In this document: positions 24,198-32,097 of the stretch, piece by piece
How the letters are laid out: every line of letters begins with the position of its first letter
How positions within the stretch are numbered: position 1 is the stretch's first letter
Assembly (NCBI GenBank): GCA_017415005.1
Contig: JAFQJK010000074.1
Span: 1 to 34,498 of the forward strand
Length of the DNA stretch: 34,498 bases
Reading direction: 5' to 3'
DNA from: Rikenellaceae bacterium
Lineage (GTDB): Bacteria > Bacteroidota > Bacteroidia > Bacteroidales > Rikenellaceae
Program-made: the position numbers and the translations under genes
Notes under the pieces: model-generated
The model's database searches: none
What the model was told of the DNA's origin: nothing
Seen by the model: the letters and a program-made list of their open reading frames with translations, nothing else

Positions 24198-25907
24198 ATG
24201 CAACACAAAGGATCAACCGACCATCGCCGCAGGCTGCGCAAGGCGCTACGGACCAGCGCCGGCATCATCGTGGCGCTCGGCACCCTATACCTCGGCGCCG
24301 ACATCTGGGTCACCCACAAAGTCAAGCGCCTCGTCGCCGAGGAATCGGAGAAGCTAAGCCACGGCATGCTCCGCACCACGGTCGAGGGCGTAGGTATCAA
24401 CCCGTTCAACCTCTCGGTCACGCTGCGCGGGATCGCGGTCAGGAGCGACAGCGCGGCGCTGGCTGCGCGCATGCCGTCGATCGGCGCGCTGAACCTCGAC
24501 ATCGCCCGGCTACGCATCCGGGGTATCCGCCGCAGCAAGGCACCCGGCGACCATACGATCGCGGTCGCTGCGCTGCGCATCACCTCGCCCCGCCTGAGCC
24601 TCGTGCGCAACATCGCGGCGGCCCCGCCTGCCGCGGACCCGGCCGGTGCACGACCGGACACAGCGCAGGTACCTCTATCGCCTCCCCGCGTCGAGATCGG
24701 GCTGTTCACGCTGCAAGACGGCGCGGTCAGCCTTTGCGAGCACCGTGACACGGCAACCCTGTGCCATAAGGTCGGCGGCCTCACGCTCCGCACCGAGAAC
24801 TTCGTCTTTGACGCCGCATCGGCGCTCACGGCCGGCGGTCTCGCCGCCGCAGAGCTCACCGCCACGGTCAACCATATCGCCTACAGCTTCGACCGGGGCG
24901 CGATGACGCTCGAGATCGACACGCTCGCCGTCAGCACCCGCGACAGCCTCGTGGAGCTCGGCGGCGTACGGCTGCTCCCGCAATATCCCAAAGCCACCTT
25001 CGCGGCCAATGCGCCCCGGCATGCCGACTGGACGCAGGTCATCGCCGGATCGGTCCGCCTCACGGGCATCGACTTCGGCGCGATGGCCTCGCACCGCTAC
25101 CTGATCGACAGCGTGCGGATCGCCGACATCGAGGTGGCCAGCTACAAGAACCGCCAGATCGCCCAGCCGGAACGGGTCAAGCAACTGCTCTTCCAGTCGG
25201 TGCAGCGCCTGCCCCGCCCGGTCGCCGTGCGCCGCATCCGCCTCGACAACATCCGGGCGACATACGAGGAGCTCCCCGCCGCAGGATCGGCAGCGGGGAC
25301 CGTCACGTTCGACAGCCTGAACGGCGACTTCTACGGCCTGACCAACATCCCGTCGCCAGGGCAGCCGTTCTACACGCTCGAGGCAAGCGGCAGGCTGATG
25401 GGCCAGGGCACGCTCAGCGCCACGTTCGAACTGCCCGTCGAGGCCTCGACCAACCATTTCGAAGTGAGCGGCACCCTCGGCCCGATGGAGATGCAGGCGC
25501 TTAACCCGACGCTCGTCCCGCTGGCCGGTGCGCGCGTCACCTCGGGCCGCATCAACGGCATGGACTTCCGGATCGCGGGGAGTGAGCGGCAATCGTCGGT
25601 CACCCTCCAACTCCGATACGACGACCTCGGCGTCACGGTGGTCCGCGACACGGGCGACAGCCTGCATGCCCGGCCCGTCCTCACCTTCCTCGTCGATGAC
25701 CTGTTGCTGCACCACAGCAACCCCGACAACCACGGCCTGCGCACCGGTACGGGAACGGCCGAGCGCGATCCGCAGCGCTCGCAGTTCAATTACCTGTGGA
25801 AGTCGCTGCTGCCGGGCATCAAGTCGACGCTCATCGGGCGTGACCGCAACCGCGATGCCGGCACGGACCGCGACAAGCGCAAGGCAGAGCGGCGGCGGCT
25901 GTTCTAA
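24198..25907 (+). CDS. AsmA/DUF748-like envelope protein
   Basis: The 569-residue product has one N-terminal membrane anchor (about 17-37, IIVALGTLYLGADIWVTH) followed by a long beta-rich region with repeated strands. It includes NPFNLSVTLRGIAVRS, AALRITSPRLSLV, DSVRIADIEVASYKNRQIAQP and RRIRLDNIRATYEEL. This pattern fits the AsmA/DUF748 group of bridge-like proteins thought to help lipid traffic between the membranes. The match is by pattern only. The C-terminus ends in a basic RDRNRD...KRKAERRRLF tail. The ATG at 24198 is the first codon giving a proper anchor; earlier in-frame codons run through the repeat array. The gene is divergent from the ABC-F gene and ends at a shared terminator. 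Confidence 0.72.
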   Translation: MQHKGSTDHRRRLRKALRTSAGIIVALGTLYLGADIWVTHKVKRLVAEESEKLSHGMLRTTVEGVGINPFNLSVTLRGIAVRSDSAALAARMPSIGALNLDIARLRIRGIRRSKAPGDHTIAVAALRITSPRLSLVRNIAAAPPAADPAGARPDTAQVPLSPPRVEIGLFTLQDGAVSLCEHRDTATLCHKVGGLTLRTENFVFDAASALTAGGLAAAELTATVNHIAYSFDRGAMTLEIDTLAVSTRDSLVELGGVRLLPQYPKATFAANAPRHADWTQVIAGSVRLTGIDFGAMASHRYLIDSVRIADIEVASYKNRQIAQPERVKQLLFQSVQRLPRPVAVRRIRLDNIRATYEELPAAGSAAGTVTFDSLNGDFYGLTNIPSPGQPFYTLEASGRLMGQGTLSATFELPVEASTNHFEVSGTLGPMEMQALNPTLVPLAGARVTSGRINGMDFRIAGSERQSSVTLQLRYDDLGVTVVRDTGDSLHARPVLTFLVDDLLLHHSNPDNHGLRTGTGTAERDPQRSQFNYLWKSLLPGIKSTLIGRDRNRDAGTDRDKRKAERRRLF

Positions 25908-25923
25908 ACCCTGAACATCCAAG

Positions 25924-25956
25924 AAAAGCGCAGCAGGAACAACCTGCTGCGCTTTT
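25924..25956. terminator. Bidirectional intrinsic terminator
   Basis: AAAAGCGCAGCAGG pairs perfectly with CCTGCTGCGCTTTT around a 5-nt loop, between the convergent AsmA-like and AI-2E permease genes. A- and T-runs on both sides allow use from either direction, though it is about 105 bp after the permease stop. Confidence 0.88.
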
Positions 25957-26060
25957 CGTTCGGGCAGACGTTGCGACGGCACCCGCGTAACTGCCCGGAA
26001 AGGACAGGCAGCCGCCGCGGACCCGGCCCGGAAACGGACAGGCGGTGTCCGCCACCCGAC

Positions 26061-27137
26061 TTATGCCTTGCCGTCCTCCTTACCGAAGCGGCATACCTCG
26101 CCGGCCTCATCCTGCTTCCGGGGCGGGAGGAGCCGGTACTCACGGTAATAGATCTTGATCAGCAGCAGGAATCCCGAGATCAGAAGCGGACCGAAGATGA
26201 TGCCCCAGAAGCCGAACAGCGGAATCCCGAGGATCACGCCGAAGATCACGATCAACGGATGCGTGTTGGCGATCTGCTTCATCAGGATGATCCGGCACAG
26301 GTTGTCGACGTTGGCAATGACCAGCAGGCCGCAGGCGATAAGCACGATCCCCTGCCACACGCCGCCCGTGGCGATCAGGTAGATGCCGAGCGGCAGACTG
26401 ACGATCACCGTCCCGACCATCGGGATCAGCCCGCAGAGCGCCGTCACGAACGCCCAGAAGACCACGTTGGTCAGCCCCAGCAGCCAGTAGATCAGCGAGG
26501 CCGCAAGCGCCTGGGAGATCATGACCACCGGGATACCCACGGCATTGCTGAAGATAATGCTCCGAGCCTCCTCCTTGAGCATCGAGAGGCTGCGCCCCTC
26601 GAAGGGCAGGTAGGCGGTGATCATGCACTCCATCTTGCGGGCATGCAGGAACATGAAATAGACGATCACGAGCATCATGAATACGTTGGCCGCAAAACTG
26701 TACGTCGTATTGAGCAGCGTCGAGGCCACCTTCGTGAGCATGCCCCCCGAGTTCTTGATGATGTTCTCGGGCACGATCCGAAAGCCGATGAGATGGTTGA
26801 GCTGCGCCAGCAGCTTGTTGAACTCGGCCGAAATCCGCGACGTGTCGATGTTGGGAACCTCCGAGGCGATCACCTCGAAGATCAGGAAGCCCAGGCCGAG
26901 CAGCACCACCGTGGTCGCCGCCACGAGCACCGTCGAGGCCGCCCAGGGGCGCCAGTGCCGGCGTTCGGTGAGATTGAAGAGCACCGAGCGGAGCACGACA
27001 TAGATCGTCGACGCCCCGAGGAACGCCCCGACAAAGAAGGCAAGCTGGCCGAGGATCACCAGACCGATCGTGATCAGAATCCCGAGAAAGAGCAACTGCC
27101 GGAAAAAGGCATTGTTGGCTTGAGTACCGGTATGCAT
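26061..27137 (-). CDS. AI-2E/PerM-family membrane transporter
   Basis: The 358-residue protein has about eight hydrophobic helices: two near the N-terminus (LLFLGILITIGLVILGQLAFFVGAFLG), one near 70, then a soluble middle (NIDTSRISAEFNKLLAQLNHLIGF) and a C-terminal bundle. The C-terminal FGFWGIIFGPLLISGFLLLIKIYYREY stretch contains the family GIIFGP motif. Members export autoinducer-2 or other small solutes or ions; most are uncharacterised, so the substrate is open. The start at 27137 (MHTGTQANN) is chosen over ATGs at 27161 and 27212 because the family N-terminus is short before the first helix; this choice is uncertain. It ends facing the AsmA-like gene. Confidence 0.85.
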   Translation of the reverse strand: MHTGTQANNAFFRQLLFLGILITIGLVILGQLAFFVGAFLGASTIYVVLRSVLFNLTERRHWRPWAASTVLVAATTVVLLGLGFLIFEVIASEVPNIDTSRISAEFNKLLAQLNHLIGFRIVPENIIKNSGGMLTKVASTLLNTTYSFAANVFMMLVIVYFMFLHARKMECMITAYLPFEGRSLSMLKEEARSIIFSNAVGIPVVMISQALAASLIYWLLGLTNVVFWAFVTALCGLIPMVGTVIVSLPLGIYLIATGGVWQGIVLIACGLLVIANVDNLCRIILMKQIANTHPLIVIFGVILGIPLFGFWGIIFGPLLISGFLLLIKIYYREYRLLPPRKQDEAGEVCRFGKEDGKA

Positions 27138-27307
27138 AACGATTTGGATTAGGAACGACATCTCTTGTTCCGGGGCACCTCCGCAAATTCTCGTCCAAAA
27201 CGGAACGGACACTCCGCGCGGGCGCGTTTTTTCTGTTCAGCGGCCAGACCCTTGGCGCTTATTTTGTAGAGGTGAACAACAATCTTCCGCAAAAACAGGC
27301 AATGATC

Positions 27308-27394
27308 GAATTTCCAAAAAAGCGGGAATTTGTTCCATTTGTGTTCAATCTTCCAGCCCCCGGGTTGGAATTTGTGTAAATTATAATACCTTTG
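27308..27394 (+). promoter_or_regulatory. AT-rich control region and promoter of the exopolysaccharide operon
   Basis: An exact -7 box TACCTTTG is at 27387-27394, with a near-match TTGG at 27365-27368. Upstream, GGAATTTGT occurs at 27325-27333 and 27367-27375, exactly 42 bp apart, and an inverted half GAATTTCC is at 27308-27315. These may be operator half-sites. The region is far more AT-rich than its surroundings. Confidence 0.6.
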
Positions 27395-27400
27395 TCTTCA

Positions 27401-27627
27401 AACAAGAAACTTGCAAAAAGACACTTACGGCATATGTCCACGCGGCAGCGGACCACACGGAAAGCGCCGTTGCCGGCAACGGAAACCGAGGTTTAGCGCA
27501 TTATCACCTCGACATGCCGGCGTGGGCGAAGAAACGGCTTGCGTACATATTCCGGCCCGAGTGTATCATAATCGCAAAATAACGGCGTTCATTTGAGGAC
27601 AAAAACATTCCGTACAGTCAAGCCTTC
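27401..27627 (+). other. Long 5' leader of the exopolysaccharide operon
   Basis: About 227 nt separate the predicted transcription start from the first ATG. It contains a 16-bp perfect palindrome CCGTTGCCGGCAACGG at 27467-27482, directly followed by the hairpin AAACCGAGGTTT (27483-27494), both bracketed by GCGC at 27464-27467 and 27496-27499. No terminator-type T-tract follows. A weaker second -7-like box, TTCATTTG, lies at 27588-27595. Confidence 0.45.
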
Positions 27628-27993
27628 ATGAAGAAAAAAATATTAATCCTGGACGATAAGGAATCCATTGCCCGGATCTTGAACATCTACCTGGCATCCG
27701 AATTCGAATGCATCTACTTTGACAACCCGATCAAAGGTATCCACTGGCTCCAGAGCGGAGGGGCGCCCGACCTGATCATTTCGGACATCCGCATGCCCGA
27801 AATGCGCGGAGACGAGTTCCTATCCTACCTCAAGAACAACGAGCTCTTCAAGTCAATCCCGGTTATCATCCTTTCGGGTGAGGACAGCAGCTCGGAGCGC
27901 ATCCGCCTCCTCTCGGAAGGCGCCGACGACTTCATCATCAAGCCGTTCAACCCCCTGGAGCTCAAGATCCGTGTCAAAAAAATCCTCAACTGA
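27628..27993 (+). CDS. Stand-alone response-regulator receiver protein
   Basis: The 121-residue product is a single CheY-like receiver with no output domain. The full set of phosphorylation residues is present: D9/D10 (ILDDKE), phospho-acceptor D53 (IISDIRMPEM), S83 (ILSGED) and K105 (IIKPF). It is first in the exopolysaccharide operon and ends 1 bp before the sugar transferase gene, whose own N-terminus is receiver-like. A role as a phospho-switch for the biosynthetic machinery is an inference from that arrangement. No histidine kinase gene is adjacent; the nearest in the window is the hybrid kinase at 17830-21057. It lacks DNA-binding sequence, so it cannot act as a classical transcription factor. 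Confidence 0.92.
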   Translation: MKKKILILDDKESIARILNIYLASEFECIYFDNPIKGIHWLQSGGAPDLIISDIRMPEMRGDEFLSYLKNNELFKSIPVIILSGEDSSSERIRLLSEGADDFIIKPFNPLELKIRVKKILN

Positions 27994-27994
27994 C

Positions 27995-29140
27995 ATGCAA
28001 CCCGTCGTATATATCGGGCGCGACGCCAAGCTCATCGACCATTTCAGCCAGATCCTGGAATGCCGGATGATCGTGGCCCCCGACGTATACGAAGCCGACC
28101 GGATGCTGCACAACTTCCGCAACGGCACCGTGGTCGTCCTCTACGAGAAGCACCTCCCGAAAACCGACGCCCCGGCGATCCGCAGCCTGCACAAGCTCTC
28201 GCCTCCCCCATACGTGATGCTCGTCACGGGCAACCTGGCCGACGACGAGCGGGCCCTGTACCTCAAAGCCGGGGTCAACAACGCGATCGCAGCCGACGCA
28301 GACAAGAAGACCCTCTACCGGGCACTTAGGTTCGTCACCGACAACGAGGCCGCGATCTACGCCGCCGCGCACACCGACGAGCTGCCCGTCGCCACCTTCC
28401 GCTTCCCGCTCGGCAAGCGCGTTTTCGATATCGTCGCCTCATCGCTGGCGCTGCTGCTGCTATCGCCTCTGCTGCTGATCACGGCAGCCGCCATCCGTAT
28501 CGAGAGCAAGGGGCCGATCCTCTACAAATCGAAGCGCGTGGGTACGAACTACCAAGTGTTCGACTTTTTCAAGTTCCGCTCGATGTATGTCGATGCAGAC
28601 AAGCACCTGCACTCGATGAGGGACCTCAACCAATACGGTGTTCCGGAAACCGGGGAGGCCCGGCAGCCGGAGCAGGAGGCACCGGCCGGCGACGACCCGG
28701 TCCTGCTGGTCTCCGACGATTTCGTCATCCCGGAAAAGCAATACAACTCGGCCGTCACCGAGGAGAAAAAGAACGCCTTCGTCAAATTCGAGAACGACCC
28801 GCGCATCACGCGCGTGGGGCAATTCATCCGCAAATACAGTATCGACGAGCTGCCTCAGCTGTTCAACATCCTGCGGGGCGACATGTCGGTGGTCGGCAAC
28901 CGCCCGCTGCCCCTCTACGAAGCCGAGCGGCTGACCAACGACGAGTACATAGACCGCTTCATGTGCCCGGCCGGCCTCACAGGGCTCTGGCAGGTCGAAA
29001 AGCGCGGCCAGGGCGGCTCGCTCTCGGCCGAGGAGCGCAAGCAGCTCGACATCCGCTACGCAAAAAACTACTCGCTGGGGCTCGACATGCAGATCCTGCT
29101 CAAGACTTTCATCGCCTTCATTCAGAAAGAGAACGTATAG
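27995..29140 (+). CDS. Degenerate receiver fused to a polyprenyl-phosphate sugar-1-phosphate transferase
   Basis: The 381-residue protein joins two parts. Residues 1-115 follow the receiver fold (strands VVYIG, GTVVVLYEKHL and YVMLVTGN, then AGVNNAIAAD). The acidic pair is replaced by G8/R9, the phospho-acceptor position by about Y50/E51, and the lysine by about A100; only the Thr/Ser position (T78) survives. Residues 138-381 are a bacterial sugar transferase, which starts repeat-unit synthesis on undecaprenyl phosphate at the inner membrane. They include the membrane helix at 143-168, SKGPILYKSKRVG (171-183), KFRSM, NDPRITRVGQFIRKYSIDELPQ (as separate motifs), VGNRPLP and GLTGLWQV. A roughly 60-residue acidic insertion lies between KFRSMYVDAD and FVKFENDPRI. 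The ATG at 27995 is 1 bp after the receiver stop. Confidence 0.9.
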   Translation: MQPVVYIGRDAKLIDHFSQILECRMIVAPDVYEADRMLHNFRNGTVVVLYEKHLPKTDAPAIRSLHKLSPPPYVMLVTGNLADDERALYLKAGVNNAIAADADKKTLYRALRFVTDNEAAIYAAAHTDELPVATFRFPLGKRVFDIVASSLALLLLSPLLLITAAAIRIESKGPILYKSKRVGTNYQVFDFFKFRSMYVDADKHLHSMRDLNQYGVPETGEARQPEQEAPAGDDPVLLVSDDFVIPEKQYNSAVTEEKKNAFVKFENDPRITRVGQFIRKYSIDELPQLFNILRGDMSVVGNRPLPLYEAERLTNDEYIDRFMCPAGLTGLWQVEKRGQGGSLSAEERKQLDIRYAKNYSLGLDMQILLKTFIAFIQKENV

Positions 29141-29164
29141 CACCGGCATAAACCCTCCGCCACC

Positions 29165-29923
29165 ATGAAACCATTGCTTTTCCTGCTCGGCAGCCTGCTG
29201 CTGGCCCTGGGCTCGTACGCCCAGAACACAAGCCGGGCCAATCCGGCCGAAGTGAGCGAGCTTACCGTCGAGGATTACCTCGGCCTCGAGCTGCCACCCC
29301 TCGGCGAGCTGCTCGACAACGCCAGGAAGAACCCGTCGGTCACCTACTATCAGGCACGTATCGCCGACGCCGAGAGCGACCTCAAGAGCGAGCGCCGCAA
29401 CTGGCTCAACTATTTCAAGCTTAACGCCAGCTACTATTACGGACAGATGAACGACAACACGCTGTTCAACGACGGCCAGATACCGAGCTACTACCGTTAC
29501 CAGGGCAAGGAACAAAGCTACTACAACCTCGGAGCCTCGGTCTCGGTACCCCTCGACGGGCTGTTCGACCGGCGCAACCGGATGAGGCAGCAGAGAAGCC
29601 GCGTCGAGGCGGCCGAACGCGAGGAAGAGCTATGGTTCAACGACCTGGCCCTGAAGATCGTCGACCAATATACCGCCGCCCTGGAGCACCTGTCGCTGCT
29701 CCAGGTGCGGGCCGAGGCCGTCACGGTGGCCACGGCCCAGTACAGGCTCTCGGAAATCGACTTCTCCAACGGGAACATGGACGCCCAGACGCTGAGCAAG
29801 CAGAAGAACATCCAGAGCGCGGCCGTCCGTGAGTACGAACAGACACGCGCCGCGCTCAACAGCGCGCTGCTCAAGCTCGAAATACTGACCTGTACCCCGA
29901 TCCTCCACAAAACCGCCGAATAA
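29165..29923 (+). CDS. Half-length TolC/OEP-like outer-membrane protein
   Basis: The 252-residue product has a signal peptide (LLFLLGSLLLALGSYA, cleavage near residue 20). It then shows TolC-type features: a PLGELLDNARKNPSVTYYQARI helix start, a beta stretch with many tyrosines (LNASYYYGQMND, YYNLGASVSVPL), and the long helical pair LKIVDQYTAALEHL and AEAVTVATAQYRLSEIDFSNGNMDAQTLSKQ. TolC-family proteins normally contain two such repeats in about 430-480 residues; here there is only one, and the stop is intact and overlaps the next start (TAATG). It probably forms the outer-membrane part of polysaccharide export, or assists one. No Wza-type polysaccharide export protein is seen in the window. 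Confidence 0.8.
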   Translation: MKPLLFLLGSLLLALGSYAQNTSRANPAEVSELTVEDYLGLELPPLGELLDNARKNPSVTYYQARIADAESDLKSERRNWLNYFKLNASYYYGQMNDNTLFNDGQIPSYYRYQGKEQSYYNLGASVSVPLDGLFDRRNRMRQQRSRVEAAEREEELWFNDLALKIVDQYTAALEHLSLLQVRAEAVTVATAQYRLSEIDFSNGNMDAQTLSKQKNIQSAAVREYEQTRAALNSALLKLEILTCTPILHKTAE

Positions 29924-32070
29924 TGAACTCGATCATCTATATTTTCCGGTTCCTGTTCCGGATCAAGTACTGGCTCATCATATGCCCGCTACTGGCCGTC
30001 GGGATCGTTTACCTCACAACGCGCAACAGCTCGCACACATACGAGGTCAAAACGACGGTCTACACCGGTGTGGCCTCCGGCTACGATATCGAGTCGAGCG
30101 AAGGTGTCCAGCACGACTGGAACATCATCAACAATGCGATGGATAACCTGATCAATATCATCACGGCCCAGACCACGCTCAAAAACGTATCGATGCGTCT
30201 GTTCGCACAGCACATGATGTACGGCGACCCCAACAAGGACAACACCTATATCTCGGCGGCACACTACCGCAACCTGCTCTCGAAAACGCCGCCCGACGTC
30301 GTCGCGCTGATCGACAAGACTTCCGAAGAGCGCACGCTGCAGAACCTATACAACTACGAGAAAGCCAGCCGCAGCAACCATGTCTACGGACTGTTCAACT
30401 GGACACATCCCTATTACAGCTACGAGGCGCTCAGCAAGATCAAGGTGATCCGCAAAGGGAACAGCGACATGCTCGAGATCAGCTACGGCAACAATGACCC
30501 GGGCGTCGTGTTCAACACGCTCGTACTGCTCAACGAGGAGTTCGTCAAACAGTATAAGACGCTGCGCTTCGGCGAGACCAACAACGTCATCCAGTACTTC
30601 GAGGAGCAACTGGCCCTGATGGGGCAGAAACTCCGAAACGCCGAGGACTCGCTGCGCGACTACAATGTCGAGATGCGCGTGATCAACTACGACAAGCAGA
30701 CCGAGCACGTGTCGGCCCTGACCCGCGATTTCGAACTGCGCTACGAGAACATCCTGCTTGACAACAACAGCGCCGACCGCCTGATCCGGTCGCTCGAGGA
30801 GCGTATCGACGAACATACGAAGAACCTGAAGAACAACACGCTGTTCATCAACAAAATGAACGAGATATCGGATCTGACCACGCGCATCGCCACCGTCACC
30901 TCGTTCAGCGCCGACTCGACCCGCGCCGAGATCAGCACCCGCGAGCTGCGCCAGCAACTGACCAAAGCCGAGGAAGAGCTCACCGACCTGACCACCCGGC
31001 TCGGGCAGATGACCTACACCAAGGAGGGGATCGCCACGCAGGCCATCGTCAACGAATGGCTCGCCGCAATGATCCGCTACGAGAAGACGAAAGCCGAGCT
31101 GGACGTAATGAAGCTGCGCAAGCAGGAGCTCGACGAGATGTACGTCTACTACTCGCCGATCGGCACGACGATCAAGCGCAAGGAGCGCGAGATCAACTTC
31201 AACGAACAGTCGTACCTCTCGATCCTGTCGAGCCTCAATACGGCGCGGCTGCGCAAGAAGAACCTCGAAATGTCGTCGGCCACGCTCAAGATCATCAACC
31301 CGCCGACCTTCCCGATCGCCGCAATGCCGTCCAAGAACAAGCTGAAAGCCGCTGCGGCCGGCTTCGGCACGCTGCTGTTCATCATCGGCTGGTTCATCCT
31401 GCTCGAACTGATCGACCGCACGCTCAAAGACCGCACGCGCACCGAGCGGATCACCGGAGGCAAGGTGCTCGGCGCCCTACCCGCCCCGGGCCGCTTTCGC
31501 TACCGCAGCTACGACAAGGCCTGCCGGCAGATCGCCGGCCAGTATATGGGCAATGCCGTGCTCGGCTTCCTGCGTCCCGGCAGCCGCAACATCATCAATA
31601 TCCTCAGCACGAACAAGAGCGACGGCAAGAGCTTCCTTGCAGACCTGCTCACCGGGTACCTCACCGGCATCGGGCTCAACGTCCGGCTGGTGACTTACGG
31701 CAAAGACTTCAACATCGAGTCGAAAGAGTATCTGCTGGCCGCCAGCCTCGCCGACTTCGCCGGAGCCGGCGAGGCCGACGTCGTGATCGTCGAGCACCCG
31801 CCGCTCTCGCAATGTACCGTCCCGAAGGCGCTGCTCGACCAGGCACAGGTCAACCTGTTCGTGGTGCGGGCCGACCGGGTGTGGAAAGACGCCGACCAGC
31901 TCCTGTTCGCTCAGGCCGTACGCCAGTCGGGCGACACGCCCGTACTGTTCTGCCTCAACCGGGCACGCCGCGACGTGGTCGAGTCGTTCGCCGGCATGCT
32001 GCCTCCCTACACGCGCCTCAAGAAACTGGTCTACCGGCTTTCGCAGTTCGGCTTCACTTCGGCCGGCTAA
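29923..32070 (+). CDS. Wzz/Wzc-like chain-length protein with degenerate kinase domain
   Basis: The 715-residue protein has the polysaccharide co-polymerase layout: membrane helix near 17-33, a large periplasmic coiled-coil region (about 220-450), the Pro-rich segment IINPPTFPIAAMPSKNK (457-473) and a second helix (475-497). The cytoplasmic part (about 510-715) resembles a BY-kinase. A P-loop-like STNKSDGKS (562-570) remains, but the Walker A' position reads VRLVTYGKDFN instead of the usual aspartate motif, Walker B reads DVVIVEHPP (D replaced by E), and no C-terminal tyrosine cluster exists. Tyrosine autophosphorylation therefore looks unlikely. It should control chain length and link the polymerase to the export pore. 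Its start overlaps the previous stop by one base. Confidence 0.87.
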   Translation: MNSIIYIFRFLFRIKYWLIICPLLAVGIVYLTTRNSSHTYEVKTTVYTGVASGYDIESSEGVQHDWNIINNAMDNLINIITAQTTLKNVSMRLFAQHMMYGDPNKDNTYISAAHYRNLLSKTPPDVVALIDKTSEERTLQNLYNYEKASRSNHVYGLFNWTHPYYSYEALSKIKVIRKGNSDMLEISYGNNDPGVVFNTLVLLNEEFVKQYKTLRFGETNNVIQYFEEQLALMGQKLRNAEDSLRDYNVEMRVINYDKQTEHVSALTRDFELRYENILLDNNSADRLIRSLEERIDEHTKNLKNNTLFINKMNEISDLTTRIATVTSFSADSTRAEISTRELRQQLTKAEEELTDLTTRLGQMTYTKEGIATQAIVNEWLAAMIRYEKTKAELDVMKLRKQELDEMYVYYSPIGTTIKRKEREINFNEQSYLSILSSLNTARLRKKNLEMSSATLKIINPPTFPIAAMPSKNKLKAAAAGFGTLLFIIGWFILLELIDRTLKDRTRTERITGGKVLGALPAPGRFRYRSYDKACRQIAGQYMGNAVLGFLRPGSRNIINILSTNKSDGKSFLADLLTGYLTGIGLNVRLVTYGKDFNIESKEYLLAASLADFAGAGEADVVIVEHPPLSQCTVPKALLDQAQVNLFVVRADRVWKDADQLLFAQAVRQSGDTPVLFCLNRARRDVVESFAGMLPPYTRLKKLVYRLSQFGFTSAG

Positions 32071-32097
32071 GCGCCGGAACCAATACGCGTATCTGCC

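Noticed and set aside
27214..27232. Terminator made of a CGCG stem followed by T6
   Set aside because: The stem is only about 4 bp and no plus-strand gene ends upstream of it.
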